64,000 nucleotides of DNA from CALBPI01 sp038524795. Its GTDB lineage: Bacteria > Pseudomonadota > Gammaproteobacteria > Steroidobacterales > Woeseiaceae. The stretch spans positions 1 to 64,000 of the forward strand of contig JBCBIJ010000012.1 in the NCBI GenBank assembly GCA_038524795.1, given 5' to 3'. Both the position numbers and the translations under genes were made by a program. Positions 23,895 to 32,564 of this stretch are shown here, one piece after another (within the stretch, counting starts at the first letter, position 1; every line of letters begins with the position of its first letter). The notes beneath the pieces are model-generated. The model was not told where the DNA came from. It saw only the letters and a list, made by a program, of their open reading frames with translations, and searched no databases.

Positions 23895-26381
23895 GTGACA
23901 GGCGAAACCACTTGGCAGGTGCACAAGTTCGGCGGCAGTTCACTTGCCGACGCCGACTGTTTTCGCCGTGTCCGTGACCTGATCACGAGCGAGCCGTCGG
24001 CGGCCAGAAAGGCCGTTGTGGTCTCCGCTATGGGCGGCATGACAGACGCCTTGCTCGCGCTCGTCGAGCAGGCCGTTACGGGTGACGCCGATTTCGGCGA
24101 CGCTTTGGACGCACTTGAGTCGCGATACGAGACCGCGGCGGGCCGTTTGCTCGATCGTGAGGCGCGGGCTGACATCCTTTCGCAGTGGACCCGGGACCGC
24201 GAAGACATTGCCGGCTTGCTGCAGGCCGTGACGGTGGTGCGCGCGGCACCGGAACGCACGTTTGATGTGGTGGCTGGCTACGGTGAGATCTGGTCTGCGC
24301 GACTGCTTGCCGCTTTGGTCGCGCAGGACTGCAACGACGGTCGCCGAGTGGGCTGGCTTGACGCCCGCGATGTCGTCGTCGTGCGGCAGACGAAGCTGGG
24401 CCCGAGCGTGGTCTGGCCTGAATCTCGCGAGCGCAGCGCCTCGAGTCCCGTGCTGGCCGGCAATGACATCGTCATCGTCACGGGCTTCATTGCCAGCGAC
24501 GAGACCGGCTTGCAGACGACGCTGGGCCGCAATGGCAGTGATCACTCGGCGGCGATTTTCGCAGCACTCCTGGGCGCCGACGCCGTCACGATCTGGACGG
24601 ACGTGCCCGGCGTGCTCACCGGGGACCCACGCCAGATTCCCGACGCGCATGCGATCACGAGCCTCTCTTACAACGAGGCCATGGAGCTTGCTTACTTCGG
24701 CGCCAAGGTGATCCACCCGCAAACGATGGGGCCGGCCGTCGAGCACGATATTCCGATTCGTATTCGCAGCACGTTTGCACCGGATAGCCCGGGCACCGTG
24801 GTCAGCGCGGGCGCTGATAGCGACGAGCCCGTAAAGGGCATTACGTCGATTGGCGGGCTTGCCGTCGTCAACGTCGAGGGCGCGGGCATGATCGGCGTGC
24901 CCGGTACGGCGCACCGAATTTTTCGTGCACTGCGTGAGGCTGAGATTTCCGTCATCCTGATTTCGCAGGCCAGCAGTGAGCATTCAGTCTGCATCGTTGT
25001 GCCTGACGACGTGGCCGAAACCGCCGCGACCGTGGTTCGCGATGCCTTCGCCAGCGAACTCGGCACGGGGCAGCTTCAGCGCGTATCGATCACGCCCGAG
25101 TGCAGCATCCTGGCCGTCGTCGGTGACCGGATGTCGGGGCGACCCGGTATCGCGGGGCGCTTTCTGAATACGCTGGGTCAGGCAGGTATAAACGTCATTG
25201 CCATCGCGCAGGGCTCTTCGGAGCGCAATATCTCCGTGGTCGTTGCTTCGGCCGACGCAACCCGCGCACTGCGCGCGGCACACTCCGGCTTTTATCTCTC
25301 GCCCAAGACACTGTCGATCGGGCTCATTGGTCCCGGCACCGTCGGTGGCGCCCTGCTTGACCAGATCGCGGGCGAGGTCACGAGGCTTTGCGAGCGATTC
25401 AGTCTTGACCTGCGCGTGCGCGCGATTGCGCGATCGAGTGTGATGCACCTGGCCGAGCGTGCGGTGGATCTGTCAAATTGGCGCGAGCTCGCGGCACAGG
25501 CGACGACACCAGTCGACCTCGCCGAGTTCGCGAACCATGTCGACGCGGACCATCTGCCACACGCCGTCATCATTGACTGCACAGCCGATGACCAGATTGC
25601 GGAGCACTATGCGGACTGGCTCGCACGCGGCATTCACGTCATTACGCCGAACAAGCGCGCGGGTAGCGGGCCTTGTGATCGTGTCGCGGCTATTGAAGCC
25701 GCCGGCCGCAGCGGGCACAGCCGCTTTTATTACGAAACCACTGTGGGTGCAGCGCTGCCGATCATCCGCACGCTGCGCGACCTTGTGGAGACGGGCGACC
25801 AGGTGCGGTCCGTGCAGGGCATTTTCTCGGGTACGCTAGCCTATCTGTTCAACACCTATGACGGCAGCGAGCCCTTCTCGGCGATCGTGCGCCGAGCGCG
25901 CGATGCGGGCTTCACTGAACCCGATCCGCGTGACGACCTGTCGGGTACGGATGTGGCACGCAAGCTCGTGATCCTCGCCCGCGAATCGGGGCACGCGATT
26001 GAGCTTGCCGATGTGAGCGTGGAGAGCCTCGTGCCCGAAGCACTCGAAGGCGTCGGTGTCGAGGCATTCCTGGACCAGGTGGACGTCCTCGACGCCGACA
26101 TGGCGCAACGACTCGAAGCCGCGGACGCGGCGGGGCAGGTGTTGCGCTATGTCGGCCGTATCACGGCGGACGGCCAGGCCAGCGTTGCATTGACCGCCGT
26201 CAGCCGTGACGACGCCCTGGCCAACATCGCGCTGACCGACAATGTGGTGCGCATCGAGAGCGACCGCTACAGCGACAACCCGCTCGTAATTCAGGGGCCG
26301 GGGGCAGGACCGGATGTCACCGCTGCGGGTGTGTTTGCCGATCTGCTGCGACTGGCCGCCGAGCTCGGGAACCGACGCTAA
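23895..26381 (+). CDS. thrA: bifunctional aspartokinase/homoserine dehydrogenase
   Basis: An 828-residue fusion that makes aspartyl phosphate and reduces aspartate semialdehyde to homoserine. The kinase part starts VHKFGGSSLAD and has VVSAMGGMTDALL and LGRNGSDHSAAIFAALLGAD. Two ACT domains follow (about 320-395 with GAGMIGVPGTAHRIFRAL, and 400-465 with GDRMSGRPGIAGRF), expected to sense threonine. Homoserine dehydrogenase begins near 475 with the NAD(P) motif IGLIGPGTVGGALLD and contains GIHVITPNKRA and FYETTVGAALPI-like residues. I chose GTG 23895 because AGGGAG lies 8 bp upstream. It is translationally coupled to thrB (TAATG). Confidence 0.95.
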   Translation: MTGETTWQVHKFGGSSLADADCFRRVRDLITSEPSAARKAVVVSAMGGMTDALLALVEQAVTGDADFGDALDALESRYETAAGRLLDREARADILSQWTRDREDIAGLLQAVTVVRAAPERTFDVVAGYGEIWSARLLAALVAQDCNDGRRVGWLDARDVVVVRQTKLGPSVVWPESRERSASSPVLAGNDIVIVTGFIASDETGLQTTLGRNGSDHSAAIFAALLGADAVTIWTDVPGVLTGDPRQIPDAHAITSLSYNEAMELAYFGAKVIHPQTMGPAVEHDIPIRIRSTFAPDSPGTVVSAGADSDEPVKGITSIGGLAVVNVEGAGMIGVPGTAHRIFRALREAEISVILISQASSEHSVCIVVPDDVAETAATVVRDAFASELGTGQLQRVSITPECSILAVVGDRMSGRPGIAGRFLNTLGQAGINVIAIAQGSSERNISVVVASADATRALRAAHSGFYLSPKTLSIGLIGPGTVGGALLDQIAGEVTRLCERFSLDLRVRAIARSSVMHLAERAVDLSNWRELAAQATTPVDLAEFANHVDADHLPHAVIIDCTADDQIAEHYADWLARGIHVITPNKRAGSGPCDRVAAIEAAGRSGHSRFYYETTVGAALPIIRTLRDLVETGDQVRSVQGIFSGTLAYLFNTYDGSEPFSAIVRRARDAGFTEPDPRDDLSGTDVARKLVILARESGHAIELADVSVESLVPEALEGVGVEAFLDQVDVLDADMAQRLEAADAAGQVLRYVGRITADGQASVALTAVSRDDALANIALTDNVVRIESDRYSDNPLVIQGPGAGPDVTAAGVFADLLRLAAELGNRR

Positions 26382-27343
26382 TGACGAATGGCATCGCCAC
26401 CACGGCCACGGCGTTCGCGCCGGCGTCCATCGGCAACCTTGGCGTGGGATTCGATGTGTTGGGTCTGGCTATCGCCGGTCCAGGTGACCGCGTTACGGTG
26501 GAACTCAAGGATGCGCCCGGCGTCGTGATCGCGGATATCACGGGTGATGGCATTGGCGCAGACGCGCATCTTCTGAGTCGCGAGGCGCTATCCAATACGG
26601 CCGGTATTGCTGCGGCGGCGATCTGGCAGGCGGGCAAGGGCGCCGGCGGCATCTCGTTGACGCTGCACAAAGGCACGCCCTTGGGCTCGGGTATGGGCAG
26701 CTCGGCGGCGTCGGCCGTCGCAGGCGCCGTGGCGGCGAACGGGCTGCTCGAACAGCCGCTGGAGCAGTCCGATGTGCTCGAAGCGGCGCTCGAAGGCGAA
26801 GCTTTTGCCAGTGGCGCGCGACACGCCGATAACGTCGCGCCCAGTTTGTACGGCGGGCTTGTGTTGTGCCCACCCGGGCGACTGCCGCACTGCGAGACCT
26901 TGGCGTTGCCCGATGGTCTTGTGGCTGTGCTTGTGCATCCGCACCTGCGCGTGGACACGGCTGCAGCCCGGCAAGCGCTGTCAGAGTCCGTACCACTGGA
27001 AACAGCTGTGACGCAGTCAGGTTTGCTCGCCTGCTTTGTACAGGCCTGCGCGCGCGGTGATCGTGATGGCATTGCTGCATCGTTGCGCGACGTCATGATT
27101 GAGCACCAACGCTCACGGTTTGTGCCCGGATTCGAGTTGGTGAAGGCTGCCGCGCTTGCGCAGGGCGCGCTCGGTGCGTCGTTGTCTGGCAGCGGGCCGA
27201 GCGTCTTTGCGATTTGTGACGCTGCCGCTGGCGACGCGGTGGCGGCCGCGATGGTCGCAGGCTTCGAATCGGGCGGGGTGGGTTGCGACCACTGGGTGTC
27301 GCCGGCAAACGCGCCCGGGGCCGTCCTGGAGTCGGTGTCGTGA
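26381..27343 (+). CDS. thrB: homoserine kinase
   Basis: A 320-residue GHMP-family kinase that phosphorylates homoserine. N-terminal ATAFAPASIGNLGVGFDVLG, the ATP loop GTPLGSGMGSSAASAVAGA, and the C-terminal LGASLSGSGPSVFAI are the three GHMP motifs. Its ATG shares the A of the thrA stop (TAATG) and its TGA overlaps the thrC start, so the three genes form a tightly coupled operon. Confidence 0.96.
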   Translation: MTNGIATTATAFAPASIGNLGVGFDVLGLAIAGPGDRVTVELKDAPGVVIADITGDGIGADAHLLSREALSNTAGIAAAAIWQAGKGAGGISLTLHKGTPLGSGMGSSAASAVAGAVAANGLLEQPLEQSDVLEAALEGEAFASGARHADNVAPSLYGGLVLCPPGRLPHCETLALPDGLVAVLVHPHLRVDTAAARQALSESVPLETAVTQSGLLACFVQACARGDRDGIAASLRDVMIEHQRSRFVPGFELVKAAALAQGALGASLSGSGPSVFAICDAAAGDAVAAAMVAGFESGGVGCDHWVSPANAPGAVLESVS

Positions 27344-28644
27344 AGCTACGCAGCACACGCGGTGCACCCGCCGTCAGCCTAGAGACAGCGCTTGTGCAGG
27401 GGCTTGCACCCGATGGCGGCCTTTATGTGCCCGAGACGCTGCCGTCGTTCGCACCCGATGATTTTCAGAGCGTCGATGCGCGCGAGGTGGCGATTCACTA
27501 CCTGACGCCGTTCTTTGCGGGCACCCGGCTCGCAGACTCAATTGCCGCGATCGTGGACGAGACGTTTTCGTTTCCGTTGCCGCTCGTGGATGTGTCGGCG
27601 CAAGTTTCGGCGCCGCTCCATGTTCTCGAGTTGTTCCACGGGCCCACTGCGGCCTTCAAGGATGTCGGTGCGCGGTTCCTCGCGGCCTGCCTGTCACGGC
27701 TTGATGCTGAGGTCGATGACCCGCGCCCGCTCACGATCCTTGTCGCAACGTCCGGGGATACGGGCGGCGCAGTGGCGGCGGCGTTTCACGGCCGTCCCGG
27801 TATCGACGTTGTGGTCCTGTTTCCCGAGGGCCGCGTATCGCCGCGGCAGCAACACCAGCTCTGTTGTTGGGGTGACAACGTCACGAGCCTCTCGGTGGCG
27901 GGGGGTTTCGATGATTGCCAGGCGCTCGTCAAAGCTGCGTTTACGGATCCTACGCTGTCGACGCAGTACCGATTCAGCTCGGCCAACAGCATCAACATCG
28001 GCCGCCTATTACCGCAGAGCGTGTACTACGCTGTGGCGTCCATCCAGTACTTCCGCGAACACGGTGAGCGACTCTCATTTGCGATTCCCACAGGTAACCT
28101 CGGCAACGCACTCGCGGCCGTGCTCGCGCGTGCGGCTGGTTTGCCCATCGGCGATATTCTGCTTGTGACCAATGCCAACCGGACCGTGCCCGACTACTTC
28201 GCCACGGGGCAGTACGAAGGGCGGGCCAGTATCGCAACGCTGGCGTCTGCAATGGATGTCGGTGACCCGAGCAACATGGAGCGTCTGCGAGACCTGTTCG
28301 GGGAGGCCAAATCGCTGCGCGCGCTCGGGCTCGATGCCGTCAGTGTCGACGACACGGAGATTCGTGAGCAGATCCGGCGTGACTCGGCACGCTTCGATTT
28401 CGCATGGTGCCCGCACAGCGCCACGGCCATGTACGCCTGGGAGCGCCATCTTGACGATGCGGCGCGTTCGGCGCCCTGGGCCGTCGTCGCGACGGCGCAC
28501 CCGGCCAAGTTCGAGACCATCGTTGAACCCCTGATCGACGATACGGTGCCCGTGCCACCGGCGCTGGCTGATCTGTTGGATCGACCCGCGACATTTAGCC
28601 GGATTGAGCCGTCACTGGATGCATTGGCCGAGGCGTTGTCATGA
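27340..28644 (+). CDS. thrC: threonine synthase
   Basis: A 434-residue PLP enzyme converting O-phosphohomoserine to threonine. KLRSTRGAPAVSLETAL is the usual start, FHGPTAAFKDVGARFLA carries the PLP lysine, VATSGDTGGAVAAAF binds phosphate, and NSINIGRLLPQSVYYA and FAIPTGNLGNALA follow the family order. GTG 27340 overlaps the thrB stop (GTGA) and gives the canonical N-terminus. Its own stop overlaps the ATG of the NERD-domain gene. Confidence 0.96.
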   Translation: MKLRSTRGAPAVSLETALVQGLAPDGGLYVPETLPSFAPDDFQSVDAREVAIHYLTPFFAGTRLADSIAAIVDETFSFPLPLVDVSAQVSAPLHVLELFHGPTAAFKDVGARFLAACLSRLDAEVDDPRPLTILVATSGDTGGAVAAAFHGRPGIDVVVLFPEGRVSPRQQHQLCCWGDNVTSLSVAGGFDDCQALVKAAFTDPTLSTQYRFSSANSINIGRLLPQSVYYAVASIQYFREHGERLSFAIPTGNLGNALAAVLARAAGLPIGDILLVTNANRTVPDYFATGQYEGRASIATLASAMDVGDPSNMERLRDLFGEAKSLRALGLDAVSVDDTEIREQIRRDSARFDFAWCPHSATAMYAWERHLDDAARSAPWAVVATAHPAKFETIVEPLIDDTVPVPPALADLLDRPATFSRIEPSLDALAEALS

Positions 28645-29237
28645 ATCCGACTGATGCAATCACCCGAGCGTTCGCAGAGCCGGGCCCGGAGCACTGGCCC
28701 GTGTATGCGGGCCTGTTTGTGCTCGTCGCCTTGCTGCTGCTCGTGCTGGGTTGGATCCGGTCGCGAAGCGGCGGCTCACTCTCGGCACGGTTGGCAGATG
28801 TCTGCCACGACCAACTCACCGACGTCGTGCTGCCCAAGGCTGACGACGGCGACATCCACATCGATCACATTCTGCTGACGGAGCGCGGGATCCTCGTTGT
28901 CGACTCGCGGGACATCACCGGCATCGTGTTCGGCAGCGATCGCATGCACGACTGGACGGTTATGGACGGCGGGCGCCGCTTTACGATCGGCAATCCCCAG
29001 GCAGACCTCTACGACCGGGTTGCGGCCGTGAAGCTCGTGGTGACCGATATTCCCGTCGAGGGCCGGATCGTATTTGGCAGCGGTGCTGATTTCTCGAAGG
29101 GCAAACCCTCTCATGTGCTCACAGAAGCAGAGCTCGTCGCAAGCCTGCCGCGGGTGGCTGGTCGTACGACGCAGACGCGCAAGGCGTTCGAGCTCGAGTG
29201 GCAAAAACTTCGCGAAGCCGCGTTGATGCCAGGCTAG
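28641..29237 (+). CDS. membrane-anchored NERD-domain protein
   Basis: A 198-residue protein. Residues about 20-41 form one membrane helix, followed by a NERD (nuclease-related) domain: DGDIHIDHILLTERGILVVD, with the Asp and Ile-Leu-Val core of the restriction-endonuclease-like fold, then NPQADLYDRVAAVKLVV, as seen in NERD proteins. The VDSRD in place of VExK leaves the third catalytic position in doubt, so nuclease activity is not assured. Its ATG overlaps the thrC stop (ATGA), suggesting co-translation with threonine genes although no link to threonine is known. Its 3' end overlaps tatD by 4 bp in convergent orientation. Confidence 0.8.
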   Translation: MNPTDAITRAFAEPGPEHWPVYAGLFVLVALLLLVLGWIRSRSGGSLSARLADVCHDQLTDVVLPKADDGDIHIDHILLTERGILVVDSRDITGIVFGSDRMHDWTVMDGGRRFTIGNPQADLYDRVAAVKLVVTDIPVEGRIVFGSGADFSKGKPSHVLTEAELVASLPRVAGRTTQTRKAFELEWQKLREAALMPG

Positions 29238-30034
29238 TCGGCCTCGGGCAGCGCGAAAAACCGACGGGCGTTCGCGGCCGTGTATTGGCCTACGGCCTGC
29301 GGTGACTCGCCGCGCGCGTCGGCAATGGTTTTGACCACCTCGCCCAGCCAGCAGGGTTCATTGCGTCGTGTCTTGGGGCGCGGTCTCAAACTTCGCGGTA
29401 GCAGGTAGGGCGCATCCGTCTCGACCAGCAATCGGTCGGTTGGGATGTCAGTCACAAGCTCAAGAAGGTGTGCTCCGCGGCGCTCATCGCAGATCCAGCC
29501 TGTAATGCCGATGTAGAGATCTAGCGCCAGGTAGTCGTGCAGCTCGCGTTCGCCGGCCGTGAAGCAATGGGCGACGGCGCGTGGCAACTCCGCTAGCCGC
29601 GGTCTGAGCACGGTCAGAAAATCGTCGTGGGCGTCGCGCTGGTGCAGGAAAACTGGCAGTTCGTTGTCGATTGCGAGTTGAAGCTGGGAGGTAAACGCAT
29701 GCGCCTGCGCGTCGTGTCGCGCGAAGTTGCGAAAATAGTCGAGTCCGCATTCGCCGGCCGCGACGACCGCATCGCTCGCCATTTGGCGTGCCAGCGTGTC
29801 GTGCATTTCGCCGTCGTAGTCGTCGGCGTGGTGCGGGTGAACGCCCGTGGTGTAGTAGCAGCGTGGCCAGGCCGGGTCAGTGGCTGCGGCAATGTCGGCG
29901 GCCGCGGCGTTGCTGTCGATCGAACTGCCCGTCACCACAATGGCCTCCACGCCCGCCTGGCGGGCGCGCTCGAGCACGGCATCACGGTCTTCGTCGAAGC
30001 TGTCGTGCGCAAGATTGGCGCCGATATCGATCAT
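29234..30034 (-). CDS. tatD: TatD family metal-dependent hydrolase/DNase
   Basis: A 266-residue TIM-barrel amidohydrolase-type nuclease. MIDIGANLAHDSFDEDRDAV matches E. coli TatD; metal ligands are in TGVHPHHADDYDGE, AAGECGLDYFRN, PVFLHQRDAHDDF, VAHCFTAG and VETDAPYLLPR, and YIGITGWICDERRG is TatD-specific. TatD is a 3'-5' exonuclease linked to repair and DNA/RNA turnover, despite its name. The same frame stays open far upstream (to about 31138), but ATG 30034 gives the exact family start; the upstream part lies antisense to the TPR and solenoid genes and is not coding. Confidence 0.94.
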   Translation of the reverse strand: MIDIGANLAHDSFDEDRDAVLERARQAGVEAIVVTGSSIDSNAAAADIAAATDPAWPRCYYTTGVHPHHADDYDGEMHDTLARQMASDAVVAAGECGLDYFRNFARHDAQAHAFTSQLQLAIDNELPVFLHQRDAHDDFLTVLRPRLAELPRAVAHCFTAGERELHDYLALDLYIGITGWICDERRGAHLLELVTDIPTDRLLVETDAPYLLPRSLRPRPKTRRNEPCWLGEVVKTIADARGESPQAVGQYTAANARRFFALPEAD

Positions 30035-30154
30035 TGCTTTGCGTTCCGGGTGGTCTCGGCGGGCGAGTGTAGCCGTCCGGCGACAGTGACTCCACCCGGG
30101 AAAAACGGTGACCCGGCGCACAGTTTCGGGGCCCCGCTCAGGTATCCTTACCTT

Positions 30155-30901
30155 ATGACGTATCGTCTCGCCACTTTGCTCGTTCTGCTGCTGTTGCCCC
30201 TTGCGGGTGAGGCGGCGCTGCGCATGGCCGACCTCGCGGACCGCGAGGCGGTTATCGAACACGCGACCCACCTGGGCGATGCGCGCTATCTGGCCGAGCT
30301 GTCTATCGAACTCGAGGGCGAAAAAGGCCGCGGCGACGCAGCGCCGTTGGTGCCGTACTACGCGGCGTTGGCAGCCTATCGGGCCGCTGAAATTGATGAC
30401 GATGTGGAGTTCCGAGTTGGCGTTCTGCTTGATCGGTGTATCGAGAACGCGCGCAGCGCACTCAAGATCGATGAGAAGTTTGCTGAGGCCATGGCGCTGA
30501 TTGGCGCCTGTCACGGGCTCGCCGCGAGCCGTCAGCCGCTGTCCGCCATCATTGCGGGCAACTTCTCGGCACGCGAGCTCAAGCGAGCCATGGCGCTCGA
30601 GCCCGAGAATCCACGCGTGCGGTTGCTCAATGCGGTTACGGTCCTGCGCCGCTTCGAAGACGATACGCGCCGCGTCCAGGCGAAGGGCGACCTCGAAACT
30701 GCGTTGACGGCCTATGAGCAGCCGGCCGAGGGTCAGCCCGATCTGCCAAGCTGGGGCGAGGAGCACGCGCACCTTTGGCTGGCCGAGGCGCTGCGTCGCG
30801 ATGGCGATCTGCAGCGCGCCCGGGATCACGTGGAGCAAGCGCGACTGCTGTCGCCTCCCGCGACGAAGGTGCCAGAGCGCATCACGGCTCTGCGCCGCTA
30901 G
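30155..30901 (+). CDS. secreted TPR-like protein, function unknown
   Basis: A 248-residue protein with a signal peptide (MTYRLATLLVLLLLPLAGEAA). The rest is helical with TPR-like spacing: VPYYAALAAYRAAEI, CIENARSALKIDEKFAEAMALIG, ARELKRAMALEPENPRVRLL and HLWLAEALRRDGDLQRARDHV. Such periplasmic TPR proteins act as scaffolds; the partner is unknown. The start ATG 30155 is the first that gives a signal peptide; the frame remains open upstream without sense. It is divergent from tatD and 97 bp before the solenoid-like gene, with which it may share an envelope role. Confidence 0.8.
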   Translation: MTYRLATLLVLLLLPLAGEAALRMADLADREAVIEHATHLGDARYLAELSIELEGEKGRGDAAPLVPYYAALAAYRAAEIDDDVEFRVGVLLDRCIENARSALKIDEKFAEAMALIGACHGLAASRQPLSAIIAGNFSARELKRAMALEPENPRVRLLNAVTVLRRFEDDTRRVQAKGDLETALTAYEQPAEGQPDLPSWGEEHAHLWLAEALRRDGDLQRARDHVEQARLLSPPATKVPERITALRR

Positions 30902-30998
30902 GCCCAGATCTGGCCGAAAAACACCTCCCGCAGTTAAACCCTCTGCGCGGTTCCGGTATCCAACAGTCGAAATCACTGGGGTACACTTGGAGCCCGTT

Positions 30999-31706
30999 AT
31001 GAAATCTCTGAATTCACTTATCCTGGCCGCGGCCCTGGCGCTGCTCGCAGCACCCGCTGCAGCCAGCGTCAACAAGAGCGTCCGCATCGAGGCCGGAGCC
31101 ACCTCCGAGGGTGCCAGCTCGGTCAACGGCAGCATCAAGGTTGGCGAGGGAGCCTACGTCAACGGTGAGCTCGATACCGTTAACGGCAGTATCAAGCTCG
31201 CGAGTGGTGTGACCGCCGGAGATGTGGAAAGCGTCAACGGCAAAATCAGCATCGGTGACGATTCCAGTATCGCGTCGAGCGAGACCGTGAATGGCCGCAA
31301 CTATCTTGGCGAGCGCGTGCAGGTCAGCGGTAACGTCTCGACGGTCAACGGTGGTATCGAGGCCCGTCAGGGCACGACGATCGGTGGCGACGTTGAGGCG
31401 GTGAACGGCGGCATCGGACTCTTCGGCGTGCAGGTCATGGGCGATTTGTCTAACGTCAATGGCGACATCAACCTCACCGAAGGCACGCGCATCAGTGGCA
31501 GCGTGATCGTGCGTAAGCCCAAGCGCTCGTGGTGGCCAGGGGGCAAGCGCGACCCGTCGCGTGTTGTGATCGGCCCCAATGTCGTGATCGAGGGTGAGCT
31601 CGAGCTGCAGCGCAAGGTCCGCTTGTACGTGCATGAGACGGCAAAGATCGGCAGCATTATTGGTGACGACGTGGAGATGGAAACCTACAGTGGTTCTGAG
31701 CCCTGA
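30999..31706 (+). CDS. secreted beta-solenoid-like protein with VNG repeats
   Basis: A 235-residue protein with a signal peptide (1-22, ending APAAAS). Residues about 40-165 hold at least six turns starting VNG: SVNGSI, TVNGSI, SVNGKI, TVNGRN, TVNGGI, AVNGGI, NVNGDI, spaced 18-24 residues with Gly at turns. This period fits a right- or left-handed beta helix, similar in character to polymer-forming bactofilins, though the signal peptide would send it to the periplasm. A basic insert (KPKRSWWPGGKRD) precedes a last Val-rich section. I do not recognise a named family with confidence. There is no terminator with a T-tract, but a 13-bp hairpin lies 31 bp after the stop. Confidence 0.78.
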   Translation: MKSLNSLILAAALALLAAPAAASVNKSVRIEAGATSEGASSVNGSIKVGEGAYVNGELDTVNGSIKLASGVTAGDVESVNGKISIGDDSSIASSETVNGRNYLGERVQVSGNVSTVNGGIEARQGTTIGGDVEAVNGGIGLFGVQVMGDLSNVNGDINLTEGTRISGSVIVRKPKRSWWPGGKRDPSRVVIGPNVVIEGELELQRKVRLYVHETAKIGSIIGDDVEMETYSGSEP

Positions 31707-31736
31707 CGCGCACTTAGTCCAAAACGCTTTTCGAGG

Positions 31737-31767
31737 ACCGGTGTTGCCGTGACGCGGCAACACCGGT
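31737..31767. other. perfect 13-bp inverted repeat over a start codon
   Basis: ACCGGTGTTGCCG and its exact complement flank a 5-nt loop. The GTG start of the next gene (31749-31751) is the last base of the left arm plus the first loop bases. With no T-tract it is either a terminator-like structure for the solenoid gene or a translation-blocking hairpin. Confidence 0.85.
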
Positions 31768-32564
31768 CTTCGCATTCAGGCCCCGAGCAGCTTTCCTTGT
31801 TCGAGGTCTCGACCGACCCCGCCATCCCGGAGTCGGTGCCTGCACCGCCGTCCGTCGTTGAGCCCGTGGTGCGCATCAGTCGTCGCGCGCGCCGTCTCGC
31901 GCTCCATGTGGGTTATGACGGTAGCGCCGAGCTCGTCGTCCCGCAGGGCACGCCCGAGCGCGACGTCCGACAGTTTCTCGACAGCCATCGCGATTGGCTG
32001 GTCCAGGCTCGCGACGCCCAGCTCGAGCGCTATGGCGGATTTGACCGGTCACGTCCCGAGGCGCTGATGTTGCCGGCCGTGGGTGAGCAGTGGCGGCTCG
32101 AGCGGCGGGAGCTGCCGGGTCGTCGCCTCGCGGCGCGTCTGCGGCCCGGTACCGCACCCACAGAGTTCGTCTTGCGCCTTGATGGCGATGAGGGTGTCGC
32201 CGAGTCGCAGGAACGCGACGCGGTCAAACGCCAGCTGCGCCGCCGTGCGCTCGATTACTTCGAGCAGGCCTTGCCGCCCATCGCTGACGCCATGAACGTG
32301 TCTTACGCCCGCGTTCAGGTCCGCGCACAGCGTTCCTGCTGGGGCAGTTACTCGTCAACGGGCACCATCAGTATGAACTACGCGGCGCTGTTTCTGCCGC
32401 CCGAGCTCGCGCACTATCTCTGTGTCCACGAGCTTGCGCATGCGCGACACCTCGATCACTCACCAGCGTTCTGGCGTCTCGTGGAGCGCCACGTGCCCGG
32501 CGCGCGCGAACTGGACCGCCGGCTCGCATCGCGGCACGACGTCTTGCCCGGTTGGTTGCTTTGA
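31749..32564 (+). CDS. YgjP-like (DUF45) metallopeptidase domain protein
   Basis: A 271-residue protein. The C-terminal half carries YLCVHELAHARHLDHSPAFW, the HExxH zinc motif with a distal His, preceded by CWGSYSSTGTISMNYAALFLPPELAHY, which is the DUF45/YgjP/WLM signature. The N-terminal 45 residues are Pro/Glu-rich. This M48-like domain is often found alone or near restriction/repair genes; the substrate is unknown. The GTG start at 31749 lies inside a perfect hairpin, so a start further downstream (the conserved part begins near residue 42) is possible. The stop overlaps the next gene. Confidence 0.83.
   Translation: MTRQHRSSHSGPEQLSLFEVSTDPAIPESVPAPPSVVEPVVRISRRARRLALHVGYDGSAELVVPQGTPERDVRQFLDSHRDWLVQARDAQLERYGGFDRSRPEALMLPAVGEQWRLERRELPGRRLAARLRPGTAPTEFVLRLDGDEGVAESQERDAVKRQLRRRALDYFEQALPPIADAMNVSYARVQVRAQRSCWGSYSSTGTISMNYAALFLPPELAHYLCVHELAHARHLDHSPAFWRLVERHVPGARELDRRLASRHDVLPGWLL

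Noticed and set aside
30035..31138. Upstream extension of tatD to 634 codons
   Set aside because: The extension is antisense to two secreted-protein genes and the family start MIDIGANLAH is at 30034.
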